Source: Chryseobacterium flavum (GTDB taxonomy: Bacteria; Bacteroidota; Bacteroidia; Flavobacteriales; Weeksellaceae). From it: a stretch of DNA of 64,000 nt. The position numbers and the translations under genes were made by a program. How positions within the stretch are numbered: the first letter of the stretch is position 1; the number at the start of each line of letters is the position of its first letter. The notes beneath the pieces were generated by a model, which had not been told where the DNA came from, made no database searches, and worked only from the letters and a program-made list of their open reading frames with translations. The stretch is from NCBI RefSeq assembly GCF_003385595.1, contig NZ_QNUE01000004.1, positions 186,001 to 250,000 on the forward strand. Reading direction: 5' to 3'. Below are positions 26,983-35,449 of the stretch, piece by piece.

Positions 26983-27187
26983 GAAATAATGTTAAGCAAA
27001 GATAAGAATAAAAAATAAAATATCTCAGTCCGGTGAGATTTGTTTTCTTAATATTACAAAAAGATAATATAGCGAACGTCCATAAAAAGGCAGATGAACC
27101 GGATTTATCTGTTCAAAAAAATTAACATATCGTTTTTGAGTAAAAAAACTGCAATGTAAACTTGTAAATGGCGAAACAAAAGAAAAT

Positions 27188-27218
27188 AAAAAATAACCCT
27201 GCCTGAAAGAGCAAGGTT
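27188..27218 (-). terminator. Rho-independent terminator after the truncated hydrolase
   Basis: Minus strand AACCTTGC...GCAGGGTT (one G-U pair) followed by ATTTTTTATTTT, 67 bases past the stop at 27285. Confidence 0.6.
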
Positions 27219-27284
27219 AGATCTGAGTAGCTGATGAATTATTTGACCTGAATTATTTGCTTTTGAAATATAAGCTGCTTAAGG

Positions 27285-27500
27285 TCAAATAATCTGAACC
27301 GGAGAGATCCCGGCCAGATATTCTTCGGTGTTGATTACAGTAGAGTAGAAATAGCTTAATGCAGAAAGAAAAGAGTCTTGTACCTCTCCGGCTGGAACTG
27401 TCTTTCCCTGGATTTCCATATTTTTTGTTGCACAGGCATCACCGATAATGGTACAGTTAAAACCAAAATCTTTAGCGGCCAGCGCAGTATTTGTTTTCAT
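27285..27500 (-). pseudogene. C-terminal remnant of an isochorismatase-family cysteine hydrolase
   Basis: 71 residues beginning MKTNTALAAKDFGFNCTII and including GDACATKNMEIQGK and INTEEYL, which match the last third of isochorismatase-like cysteine hydrolases (usually about 180 residues). The N-terminal two thirds, with the catalytic Asp and Lys and the active-site Cys, are missing, and the gene for DoxX starts 58 bases upstream. A deletion of the 5' part is the simplest reading. It keeps a terminator. Confidence 0.7.
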
Positions 27501-27558
27501 AAAATAAATAATAAGTTGTCTTGGAAACTAAGATAATGAATGGTTTATCATGCAAAAA

Positions 27559-28032
27559 TTATATGACAGGATTTTTCCGGGATCTTAAACGGTCTATTGA
27601 ATATTTGCCTGCTCCTTGTACAATAAGGGTAAGACAGATTCCCAATACCAGAAGATGATATTCAAATCCTTCTGCTCCTGCGGGTATTTTGCCAAACCAG
27701 TTCATGAAAAAACCGTGGGAAGCATGGTCTACTACAATCATTCCTATGAATAAAAAGAAAACAGCAATTGATGTGAGTTTTGTACAGAGCCCTATCAAAA
27801 TCAGGAAGGTTCCCAGACATTCTACGATTATTGCAGCTGCTGCAACTAAAGGGTGGAGTCCGACGTGTGTGGTCATATAATCCATCTCTCCACCCAGACC
27901 GGGCCCTCCAAACCAGCCAAACAGTTTTTGTACTGCATGCGGAAATAATACAATACCCAGAGTAAGGCGTAAAATAAATGGTCCCCATTCATTTTTGGAA
28001 GATATCATCCATTGTTTGATTTTTGTATCCAT
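27559..28032 (-). CDS. DoxX-family membrane protein
   Basis: 157 residues with four hydrophobic helices (about 18-36, 60-80, 83-103, 123-142) and the DoxX opening RLTLGIVLFPHAVQKLFGWFGG. Related proteins sit in the inner membrane, some with oxidoreductase partners; function here is unknown. It has its own candidate promoter (TAATTTTG, 28052-28059) and follows the terminator of the Crp/Fnr gene, so it is probably transcribed alone. Confidence 0.88.
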   Translation of the reverse strand: MDTKIKQWMISSKNEWGPFILRLTLGIVLFPHAVQKLFGWFGGPGLGGEMDYMTTHVGLHPLVAAAAIIVECLGTFLILIGLCTKLTSIAVFFLFIGMIVVDHASHGFFMNWFGKIPAGAEGFEYHLLVLGICLTLIVQGAGKYSIDRLRSRKNPVI

Positions 28033-28051
28033 TTTTTTAAATTTTATTGGA

Positions 28052-28059
28052 CAAAATTA
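28052..28059 (-). promoter_or_regulatory. Candidate -7 box for the DoxX gene
   Basis: Minus-strand TAATTTTG fits TAnnTTTG and lies 20 bases before the ATG at 28032. Confidence 0.45.
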
Positions 28060-28092
28060 GGATGGGGACATCAAATTATGATGTGATTTTTG

Positions 28093-28126
28093 ATAAAAAA
28101 AACCTGTGCTATATATCACAGGTTTT
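28093..28126 (-). terminator. Terminator of the Crp/Fnr gene
   Basis: Minus-strand AAAACCTGTG / CACAGGTTTT stem of 10 bp, followed by TTTTTTATC. It overlaps the last codons of the gene ending at 28116. Confidence 0.75.
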
Positions 28127-28712
28127 CTGAATGATCTTTATGTTGCTGGCCTCTGAGCCGGCTTAATGTCTCTCTTGTAATTCCTAAAAAAGAAGCAATA
28201 TGCTGCTGTGACAGGCGTTGTTCAAACCATCCGTAGCTTTTCGTAAATTCAAGATATCTTTCTTCAGCAGGTTTTTGCTGATATAGCACCTTCTTTTGAA
28301 GGGAAACAAAAGCCAGCATGAACATTTTACGGAAATAACTTTCCAGTGCCGGTACTTCTGTATACAGCTGTTCCAGTCTTTTTTTTTCAATCATAAAAAC
28401 TTCGGAATTTTCCAATGCCTCAATATTATACACGGAAGGCTGGTTATGGATCATACTGTACCAGTCGGAAATCCACCAGTTTTCAAAAGCAAACTGTACG
28501 GTATTTTCCCGTCCGCTCGGGCTTACTTCATATTGTCTCAGACAGCCACTGATAACAAAAAAATCGTGTGTGCAGATGGTTCCCTCCTGTAAAAGATATT
28601 GCTTGCGCCTGATTTTTTTGCAGAGCAGGGAAGAGCAGATGATCTCCTTTTCCTGATCTGTCAGGGAGACATGCTGACCAATATGCTTTAATATGATGTC
28701 ATAAGGGGGCAT
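28116..28712 (-). CDS. Crp/Fnr-family transcriptional regulator
   Basis: 198 residues. The N-terminal cyclic-nucleotide-binding-like beta roll (about 20-120) is followed by a C-terminal winged helix (ERLSQQHIASFLGITRETLSRLRGQ). No cysteine cluster for an iron-sulfur centre is visible, so it is not a classical oxygen sensor. It lies upstream of doxX on the same strand but with its own terminator. A TATATTTG box at 28732-28739 lies 20 bases before the ATG. Confidence 0.88.
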   Translation of the reverse strand: MPPYDIILKHIGQHVSLTDQEKEIICSSLLCKKIRRKQYLLQEGTICTHDFFVISGCLRQYEVSPSGRENTVQFAFENWWISDWYSMIHNQPSVYNIEALENSEVFMIEKKRLEQLYTEVPALESYFRKMFMLAFVSLQKKVLYQQKPAEERYLEFTKSYGWFEQRLSQQHIASFLGITRETLSRLRGQQHKDHSENL

Positions 28713-28731
28713 ATGATGTGTGATGTTTACT

Positions 28732-28739
28732 CAAATATA
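28732..28739 (-). promoter_or_regulatory. Candidate -7 box for the Crp/Fnr gene
   Basis: Minus-strand TATATTTG fits TAnnTTTG, 20 bases before the start at 28712. Confidence 0.45.
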
Positions 28740-28781
28740 GTTACCTTTCTATAAGCTTCTGTAAAAATAAAGACCGGGAAA

Positions 28782-29795
28782 TCAGAATATGCTCAGTCCA
28801 TATTGTTTAACCATATCCAGGATCATATGATAACCTGCCAATGAATTTCCATGCTGATCCAGTGACGGGCTGAAAACGCCAATACCTATTTTTCCGGGAA
28901 CACTTACTGTAATTCCTCCTCCTACTCCTGATTTACTTGGCAGGCCAACAGTCCGGGCGTATTCACCACTGAATTCGTACATTCCGGCAACCAGCATCTG
29001 TGATTCTACTAATTTTGCGACTTCGGTATTTTTATATTTATCATCTCCGTCAAACCGTACACATTGATGGGCAAAGAAGTATCCTATTTTTGCAAGGTCT
29101 TCAGCAGTTAGTTCTATTGAGCATTGTTTAAAGTAATTATCCAGCTGGTCTTCGTTGCCTGAGATCAGTCCGTTGTTTTTCATCAGGTAAAACATCCCGC
29201 GGTTACGGTGTCCTGTGGATTTTTCAGATTCATATACCGATTTACTGTAATCAATACCAGGGTTTTTGGTAATATACCTTACCATATCCAGTATTTTAAG
29301 AAAAGGTTTCTCTCCTTCTCCTGAAATCAGGGATGTGGTAAGAATAGCACCGGCATTCATCATTGGATTGAGCGGTTTTCCAGTGGTTTCAAGGTTTGAA
29401 AAATGATTAAAAGGTTTATCAGATCCGAAATATCCCATCTTGTCAAAAATATGGGCTTCTCCTTTTTCATTCACTGCAATCATTAATGCTATGATTTTTG
29501 AAATGCTCTGCATGGTGAATTTTTTGTGTACATCTCCGGTATTGTAGATGTTGCCATTTTTATCTACAACTGAAAGTGCAATAGCTTTGGCATCCATTTT
29601 TCCCAATTCAGGAATATAATCAGCAACTTTTCCCTGGGTGTAGTACGATCTGTTTTTTTCCAGGATGCTGCTGAGGGCTTTTTCAGAGACTGTTGAAATA
29701 TCTGCAGTTTTTTGTGCATATGTCACAGCATTTAAAGAAAGGAAAGCGGCTGTCAGAATTCCTTTTGCAGAAAATAAAAAGCTATTTTTTTTCAT
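28782..29795 (-). CDS. glsA: Secreted glutaminase (serine-dependent, GlsA family)
   Basis: Glutaminases hydrolyse glutamine to glutamate and ammonia. The family motifs are MQSISKIIAL (catalytic SxxK), NPMMNAGAI, HRNRGMFYLMKNNGLI and GVGGGI near the end. The open frame extends to 29840 with a TTG start, but the ATG at 29795 (MKKNSFLFSAKG) gives a proper signal peptide ending VTYAQ, and a TATCTTTG -7 box at 29838-29845 would place the transcript start about at the longer TTG start; the 337-residue form is therefore preferred. Export to the periplasm is unusual against the cytosolic E. coli enzymes, and would fit nutrient scavenging. Monocistronic. Confidence 0.9.
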   Translation of the reverse strand: MKKNSFLFSAKGILTAAFLSLNAVTYAQKTADISTVSEKALSSILEKNRSYYTQGKVADYIPELGKMDAKAIALSVVDKNGNIYNTGDVHKKFTMQSISKIIALMIAVNEKGEAHIFDKMGYFGSDKPFNHFSNLETTGKPLNPMMNAGAILTTSLISGEGEKPFLKILDMVRYITKNPGIDYSKSVYESEKSTGHRNRGMFYLMKNNGLISGNEDQLDNYFKQCSIELTAEDLAKIGYFFAHQCVRFDGDDKYKNTEVAKLVESQMLVAGMYEFSGEYARTVGLPSKSGVGGGITVSVPGKIGIGVFSPSLDQHGNSLAGYHMILDMVKQYGLSIF

Positions 29796-29837
29796 ATAGA
29801 ATATATTCGAATACATGTTTAAATACGTCTTGAAAAA

Positions 29838-29845
29838 CAAAGATA
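29838..29845 (-). promoter_or_regulatory. Candidate -7 box for glsA
   Basis: Minus-strand TATCTTTG matches TAnnTTTG. It lies 43 bases before ATG 29795 and overlaps the upstream TTG, which argues against the longer start. Confidence 0.55.
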
Positions 29846-29916
29846 AAATATTTCTTACTTGTTAGTTTTAATTGGTGTATTTTTTGTTATGAATGATGAC
29901 TTAAACAGCATATAAT

Positions 29917-30501
29917 ATGAAATTTTATTTGGGAACAGGAATTATAGGTGTATCGTTGATAAGTGTACTGGGGCTTAATTCGGCAGATGCCCGTCAGCCA
30001 CTAACTTTGGAACCGAAAAAAATATATATTGATTCTGATTCGTTGAAAGTTGAGAATCTGGCTAAAGAATTAAAGAAGCTGAAGCCAATCAGTGCTTATG
30101 ATCTTAAAAGTAAATTTAAAAATAATATTAATGGTTTTAAGCTTACGGGGGCAGATGCATTTGAAGATAAGGAAAGAGGTTCTGGTGCTACAGCAGATTA
30201 CATAAAAGGATCACAGAATATTCATATTGTCGTAACAGACGGGGCAGGTCCCGGATCGGAAGAGATCAAAGGTAATCTTCTTAATTATCTGGAGCTGAAA
30301 AAAATTGATGAGCGCGGAGACGGTTTGGATATCAAGAGTTATAAAGGCTGGGAAGCTTATTTTGATTCGAGTATGTTTAAGAATGACCGTTTTACCAGTA
30401 TACAATATCTGGAAAACAACAGGTATGCTGTAGTGGTGTCTGCTAATGAAGTTCCTATAGAAGAACTTAAAAGTTTCACAGATAACTTTACCCTGCAATA
30501 A
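29917..30501 (+). CDS. Secreted protein of unknown function
   Basis: 194 residues. A signal peptide (FYLGTGIIGVSLISVLGLNSADA) precedes a soluble mixed alpha/beta domain with a repeated-looking polar pattern and no cysteines. It is divergent from glsA. I do not recognise the family; the compact size and the DGAGPGSEEIKGN segment suggest a small periplasmic lipid- or stress-related domain, but no function can be stated. Confidence 0.75.
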   Translation: MKFYLGTGIIGVSLISVLGLNSADARQPLTLEPKKIYIDSDSLKVENLAKELKKLKPISAYDLKSKFKNNINGFKLTGADAFEDKERGSGATADYIKGSQNIHIVVTDGAGPGSEEIKGNLLNYLELKKIDERGDGLDIKSYKGWEAYFDSSMFKNDRFTSIQYLENNRYAVVVSANEVPIEELKSFTDNFTLQ

Positions 30502-30681
30502 TCAGAAGGATTTTATAGTTTTCCTTTGAGATGCAAATACAAAATTCAAAAGTCTCCAATCAGCAACAGCTATTGAAGACTTTTGTGATCAAAAACAAAA
30601 CTTAAACGGGAGCGTTAAAGCAAAATGCTCCTTCTTTATCTTTTAATCCAGAGGTGAATTCTCTGAAGATTTATTATCCGG

Positions 30682-31410
30682 TTATTTTACATATTCCAAA
30701 ATATAGGTGTAGGTACCTCCGGGGTATACCATTGACATGTTGGGAGCACCTGTTATAATAGTCCGGGTTTCAGGACGGAAAGAGTAGACTGTATTCGTAA
30801 ATAGAGACTTGTCTTTGTTGTAGATTGTAATACGGTACACAGCACTGATATTATTAATGATTGTTGTGTTCAGATCATTAAGGGTTACTGAAGTGCTCAC
30901 TCCATCTGCTGCAAAAGATCCTTTAAAGCTGTAAACCGGCTTGTCATCAACCGTTACATTTGTCACAGACTCCTCTAAGGAAGTTATGGCAGAGGATCCT
31001 AATTTTTTCCATGTACCCCCGTTTAATACACTTCCAAATGAACCTGAATTATCATAATAATAGAAGCCTTTTGTAAGGGTACCCTTGAGTTTACCGCCAC
31101 CCGGAGGTATTGTCCCACCTTCGGATACATTATAGACCAGAAACCCGTCATAAAGTGATGGGTAGTTTTGCGGGGAAAAAGGGGCAGATCCTCCGAACTG
31201 GCTGAAACTGGTAAGCTTTACTCTTGGAAAGAGTAGTCCTTTACCCAGGTTATCACTATCATTATATTCAGGATTAGATGAAGCATCAATGAATGCAGAG
31301 CTGCTCTGAGCATTAGAAAATAAACTTCCGTTTGCCATTCTCAGGCCTATCTGGCCAAATGAAAATATTGATAAAAATAATACAAATGCCGATAAGTATT
31401 TTTTTTCCAT
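30682..31410 (-). CDS. Secreted surface protein, QIGL-type paralogue
   Basis: 242 residues with a signal peptide ending SIFSFGQ and mature start IGLRMANGSLF. The phrases GKGLLFPRVKLTSF, DGFLVYNVSEGG and KGFYYYDNSG...WKKLG are the N-terminal module that recurs in the window's surface proteins (GLL-PR, LL-VYN, YYYWNG--W). The C-terminal half (about 150-242) is a beta-rich domain with no cysteine. It lies 16 bases after the gene at 31427-32164 and is probably co-transcribed with it. Ligand and partner unknown. Confidence 0.75.
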   Translation of the reverse strand: MEKKYLSAFVLFLSIFSFGQIGLRMANGSLFSNAQSSSAFIDASSNPEYNDSDNLGKGLLFPRVKLTSFSQFGGSAPFSPQNYPSLYDGFLVYNVSEGGTIPPGGGKLKGTLTKGFYYYDNSGSFGSVLNGGTWKKLGSSAITSLEESVTNVTVDDKPVYSFKGSFAADGVSTSVTLNDLNTTIINNISAVYRITIYNKDKSLFTNTVYSFRPETRTIITGAPNMSMVYPGGTYTYILEYVK

Positions 31411-31426
31411 TTTTATAATTTAAAGA

Positions 31427-32164
31427 TTAAATTCCAGAAAGATTGATCCATGGAGACAGATATTTTCCCGGGTCATTCGGGTCAGGGGTGTTTTTATCCC
31501 CAATGTACATAAAGACCTGAGTGTATCCGGAATATACTCTGGCAGCCGGAGAATAGTCCCGGGTTCCGGGAAGGTCCGGCTCTCCTTTCTTGTGAACTCC
31601 TACCGGAAGCGGATTGTTCCGGTAACTGGTGTTGGAAACATATATTTTTTTCCCGACAGGAAAATCATTGGAATCCCATGGAAGCAGAAGTTTAACAGTA
31701 CCATTATCTCCTTTTCCCGAAATAAGAATAATATCGTCATCAGGCTTTACTTCATATAAGTAAATTCCCGGATTCAGAGGAGTGCCTGGTACATCAGCGG
31801 TAGATATTTTACGTATATTCATTGTGGAACCACTTGTAGCACTTACCCATTTCTGCAGGGTATGGTTGTAGTAGAATATACCGGTGCTCCTGATTTCTGA
31901 AGCCTTTCCTGTATAGCTGGCGTTATAGGTGACCGGCTGGGTTATAAACACCATGGTGCCATTCTGGGCTTCTCCATAAGCATTTTCTCTTGCTTTAATT
32001 TCATCAGCAGTAAAACGGGGTAATAACAGACCATCAGGAGTGTTGTTCTCGTCCTGTTTTACAATATCAAGAGTCGCTTTAGGTGTTTGTGTATTGATTC
32101 CGACCTGAGCGCTGATGTGTGCTGAATATAGCAGTAAGGTAGCTATAAATATATGTTTTTTCAT
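31427..32164 (-). CDS. Secreted surface protein, QVGINT-type paralogue
   Basis: 245 residues with a signal peptide ending YSAHISA, then QVGINTQTPKATLDI, the family opening, followed by GLLLPRFTADEIKAR, NGTMVFI and GIFYYNHTLQKWVSA. The C-terminal domain has a sandwich-like strand pattern ending YTQVFMYIGDKN...WINLSGI. First gene of a two-gene unit with the paralogue downstream. A TAATTTTG box lies 153 bases upstream (32317-32324). It has no recognisable type IX sorting domain at the C terminus. Confidence 0.75.
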   Translation of the reverse strand: MKKHIFIATLLLYSAHISAQVGINTQTPKATLDIVKQDENNTPDGLLLPRFTADEIKARENAYGEAQNGTMVFITQPVTYNASYTGKASEIRSTGIFYYNHTLQKWVSATSGSTMNIRKISTADVPGTPLNPGIYLYEVKPDDDIILISGKGDNGTVKLLLPWDSNDFPVGKKIYVSNTSYRNNPLPVGVHKKGEPDLPGTRDYSPAARVYSGYTQVFMYIGDKNTPDPNDPGKYLSPWINLSGI

Positions 32165-33193
32165 AGATTTATGTTTTTTATTGTTAGATTTATTCAGTTT
32201 TTCTTAATTGAGTTTTTATTTTTCATTGGTATTGATAATATATATTATTTATTAAACTTATTTGTTTTATTTGGTTGTTTTTATGTGTTGTTTGTAAGTA
32301 ATCGTTGATTTTGTTGCAAAATTAATACCTGTTTCGAATTAATGGTTTTAAAACAACAAAACCTTAACTGACATATCGTCAATATTAGTTTATGTTTTTA
32401 TAATGCGTTGATTTTTAGTATTTTATTTAATTCTCCTGGTCTTGATAAAAATATTGATTCATGATGATTTTATATTGAAAAAAGAAATGAAATATGAATT
32501 CAGCAAAGGAATAGAGATGTGTAGAGGTTAAAAACTGATCTTTAATAGTTATCATAGTGAAGATAGTTCATAGTCTTCCTTATATAACTTACGGACACGG
32601 CAAGCGCATTGAAAAAACCTTTTATTTACATACAGTAAATGGTTTACGATTATCGTTTGGCTTTGTGTGAAAAGAAGAATGGTTTCAGAAATACCAGGAT
32701 GGGTAGTATCGGTTTTGGATTAAAATGGGGGAGCCCAGATTTGGAAGAAGATGTAAACTTGTTGAATCATTTTAAGTAAAACAAGCTTCTTATATTTTCA
32801 TTTATTTTTTTTACCTATTTTGTTGGAAAGTTTAAAATCTTATGAAGATTTTAAATTTATTTCGTCGGATTTAGTTTTTTTAATGCATTTTTTCTTGAAA
32901 ATAAGTTTTAAAATGATCTTTTTTATATTTATTTTAAAGCTTTATTATTTTTATTTAATTAATTGATTTATAGTAATTTGTGTATATTGTAAAAGTTTTT
33001 TGATATTTTGTCAGTTCTGTTTTTTACCTTTTTATCTATGATTGAGAACAGCATATTATAATTTTGCCATGTAAAACAATTCCCTTATTTCTTAATGTTT
33101 CCTGTGCTGATTTCTTCGCTCAGTACAATTTTAAAAATTTGTTGGATTAATAAAGGTTAGCAAAATTAGAATAAAATAATATTAAAAAATGAT
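32165..33193. other. 1 kb AT-rich divergent intergenic region
   Basis: Between two divergent surface-protein genes. It contains a candidate -7 box for the minus gene (32317-32324) and a 46-codon open frame at 32639-32779 (+) that begins MVYDYRLALCEKKNG and ends LLNHFK; its base composition is higher in G than its surroundings, so it may be the end of a lost gene. The rest shows nothing recognisable. Confidence 0.5.
32639..32779 (+). pseudogene. Possible gene remnant or small ORF of unknown function
   Basis: 46 codons from ATG to TAA in otherwise extremely AT-rich DNA. The residues GSIGFGLKWGSPDLEEDVNLLNHFK look like a natural C terminus rather than random sequence. No family recognised and no promoter seen; a small real gene cannot be excluded. 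Confidence 0.3.
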
Positions 33194-34546
33194 ATGCGAG
33201 TAAGAAAAATGATAACAACGCTTTCTATGATAGCTTTTATGCATAGTTATGCTCAGGTAGGAATAAATACTACTCAGCCCCATCCGTCATCAGCACTGGA
33301 TATTGCAGGAGATAATAAAGGATTTTTACCTCCAAGAATTACATTAAAAGGGACTACAGATAATGTAACTATACCCGATCCTGCAAATGGGCTTTTAATT
33401 TATAATACAGCATCAGCAGGAAGTGGTATAAATACCGTAATTCCCGGATATTATTATTGGAATGGCAGTATGTGGGCTTTATTAGCAAATTCATTAAATA
33501 CGTGGAGTACATCAGGAAATTCCGGAACTGATCCGCAATACAATTTTATAGGAACTCAGGATGATAAGGATTTGGTATTTAAGCGTAATGGAATTATATC
33601 AGGACGTTTTTTTAAAGAAAGTATAGGGTTGGGCACTAAGGCTTTAGAATCCCTTTCTCCAACCACACGCTTTAATATTGGGATCGGTAGTTTTAGTTTG
33701 GCTAAAAATGTTTCAGGGGAACACAATGTTGGAATAGGGATGAATACTCTTGCTGAAAACAGGACAGCTTATAATACAGCTATCGGATCATCAGCCCTGA
33801 GCAGGGTTTCTTCAGGAGATGCCAATACAGCTGTGGGAAACGGGGCATCACAAAATTTAATATATGGACGGATGAATACCAGCATAGGCCATAATTCTTT
33901 TTATAATGGTGTTACGGGAAGTTATAATACAGGCATCGGAAGTTATACGCTATACAATAACGGTTATGGTGAATATAATACAGCAGTGGGTGTGGAGGCA
34001 TTGAATAAAACACAATATGGAAGCTTTAATACAGCATTAGGAAACAAGGCACTGTATAATTTAAAGCCTGCTGCAGTGAATGTAGGAGATAAAAATGTTG
34101 CATTAGGAAGCAATGCAGGAGATAATCTTGTTTCAGGAAGTAATAATATCATGTTAGGGGCAGATACCAAAGCAGTAAATACTTCGGGGAATAATCAGCT
34201 GAATATCGGAAATGGGATTTATGGGATAAATATGGGAAGTAATACCCAGCGTGTAGGAATCGGAATATCTGCTCCTGCAGCTGCTTTTCATAATAACGGA
34301 ACTACTGCATTTACAGTGGGGACGCAAGGAACGGACAAAACTGTAATTTTGTTAAGTGATGGAATCTTTACTCCTCCTGATGCGGGTAGTAGTAATGGAG
34401 TACTATATATTATAAGAAATACCGGAACTGCAACGATTAAGATAAATAATATAGTGGATTATGGCTCTACAGCTGCCGGTCCTTTTCTCTTGACAGGTGC
34501 AGTAACCATTATCAGTAACGGAACTGACTGGTACAGAATTCAATAG
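33194..34546 (+). CDS. Secreted protein with YadA-head-like NTAxGxxAL repeats
   Basis: 450 residues. Signal peptide to HSYA, then QVGINTTQP, GFLPPRITL, GLLIYNTAS and YYYWNGSMW, the common surface module (about 20-110). Residues about 150-330 hold seven or more repeats of about 22-24 residues with cores such as YNTAIGSSAL, ANTAVGNGAS, MNTSIGHNSF, YNTGIGSYTL, YNTAVGVEAL and FNTALGNKAL, the left-handed beta-roll pattern of YadA-type heads and phage-fibre proteins. The last about 100 residues form a separate beta domain. No membrane anchor or S74 peptidase end is present. A fibrous, perhaps trimeric, surface or secreted structure is likely. A strong terminator follows at 34682. Confidence 0.8.
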   Translation: MRVRKMITTLSMIAFMHSYAQVGINTTQPHPSSALDIAGDNKGFLPPRITLKGTTDNVTIPDPANGLLIYNTASAGSGINTVIPGYYYWNGSMWALLANSLNTWSTSGNSGTDPQYNFIGTQDDKDLVFKRNGIISGRFFKESIGLGTKALESLSPTTRFNIGIGSFSLAKNVSGEHNVGIGMNTLAENRTAYNTAIGSSALSRVSSGDANTAVGNGASQNLIYGRMNTSIGHNSFYNGVTGSYNTGIGSYTLYNNGYGEYNTAVGVEALNKTQYGSFNTALGNKALYNLKPAAVNVGDKNVALGSNAGDNLVSGSNNIMLGADTKAVNTSGNNQLNIGNGIYGINMGSNTQRVGIGISAPAAAFHNNGTTAFTVGTQGTDKTVILLSDGIFTPPDAGSSNGVLYIIRNTGTATIKINNIVDYGSTAAGPFLLTGAVTIISNGTDWYRIQ

Positions 34547-34681
34547 GATAGTAAATAGGTAAAGAAGATTCTGTATATCCGGACAAAGTTAAATTGTTTA
34601 TATAAAGCATGTCAGGCTATTGAGTTAATGGTATGTCTTTAAATAAATGATTGACTCTTCGGTAAACTGTTAATGAACAGT

Positions 34682-34717
34682 AAAACGCCATCGCTTCAAG
34701 TGATGGCGTTTTGTTGT
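34682..34717 (+). terminator. Rho-independent terminator
   Basis: Perfect 11-bp stem AAAACGCCATC / GATGGCGTTTT followed by TTG TTG, 136 bases after the repeat-protein stop. The T/A-rich ends make it usable in both directions. The rest of the 316-base gap (34547-34862) shows nothing else. Confidence 0.8.
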
Positions 34718-34862
34718 TATAATAAATTATATACGCTTTGCAATGGTCGGGGTTATCTTTGAAAAAATCGGACTGATATTTGAATATTGAATTATAAGCT
34801 GCTGTTGTCTGCTGACAATAATGTAAAAATATTCACTCAACAATATTTTAACCCATACTAAT

Positions 34863-35333
34863 ATGATTGTTATTAATAGTTTTAATGAATATAAGTGTCT
34901 TGAAGGCCAGATGATCGGAGTTTCTGCATGGCATACCATAGACCAGGACCAGATCGACAGATTTGCAGATGCCACATTGGATTATCAGTGGATACATACT
35001 GATAAAGAAAAAGCGGAAAAGGAAGGTCCGTTTAAATCAACGATAGCCCACGGCTATCTGACATTATCTCTGATCCCATATCTATGGAAACAGATTGCCG
35101 ATGTGAGGAATGTAAAAATGGAAATCAATTACGGGATCGAGAACCTTAAATTCGGACAGCCCGTTCTGGTAGACAGCGAGGTAAGACTTCAGGCTACTGT
35201 AAAGTCGGTAACAGATCTCAGAGGAACGGTAAAAGCAATAGTGGAAGCGAAACTCCTTATAAAGAATGAAACAAAACCGGCGTATACCGGAGATGTTATT
35301 TTTCTTTACCATTTCTCCCAGGAGGTTCTCTAA
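34863..35333 (+). CDS. MaoC-family (R)-specific enoyl-CoA hydratase
   Basis: 156 residues, single hot-dog domain. The hydratase-2 motif FADATLDYQWIHTD supplies the catalytic Asp and His, and STIAHGYLTLSL is the following conserved helix. Such enzymes add water to enoyl-CoA with R stereochemistry in fatty-acid or branched-chain metabolism. It stands alone and is not linked to the polyketide operon 8 kb away. A candidate for supplying hydroxyacyl units is possible but not supported. Confidence 0.93.
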   Translation: MIVINSFNEYKCLEGQMIGVSAWHTIDQDQIDRFADATLDYQWIHTDKEKAEKEGPFKSTIAHGYLTLSLIPYLWKQIADVRNVKMEINYGIENLKFGQPVLVDSEVRLQATVKSVTDLRGTVKAIVEAKLLIKNETKPAYTGDVIFLYHFSQEVL

Positions 35334-35449
35334 GAGTTGCTTTAACTAAAAATTTTATACCTATATTCTTATTTATTGCTGCTTTAAAGAATGGTATTGA
35401 GGAGTAACTTAACTGTTTCAAGAAATATTTATTATTATAGCAATAATTT

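Larger units (their letters stand above)
26480..27284. other. 0.8 kb AT-rich control region upstream of the polyketide operon
   Basis: It holds the two leader repeats, the synthase N-terminal stub, a perfect 20-base palindrome (26963-26982), a small ATCTCA/TGAGAT hairpin (27022-27039) and the terminator of the truncated hydrolase (27188-27218). No good TAnnTTTG box was found close to the synthase start, so the promoter could not be placed. Confidence 0.6.
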
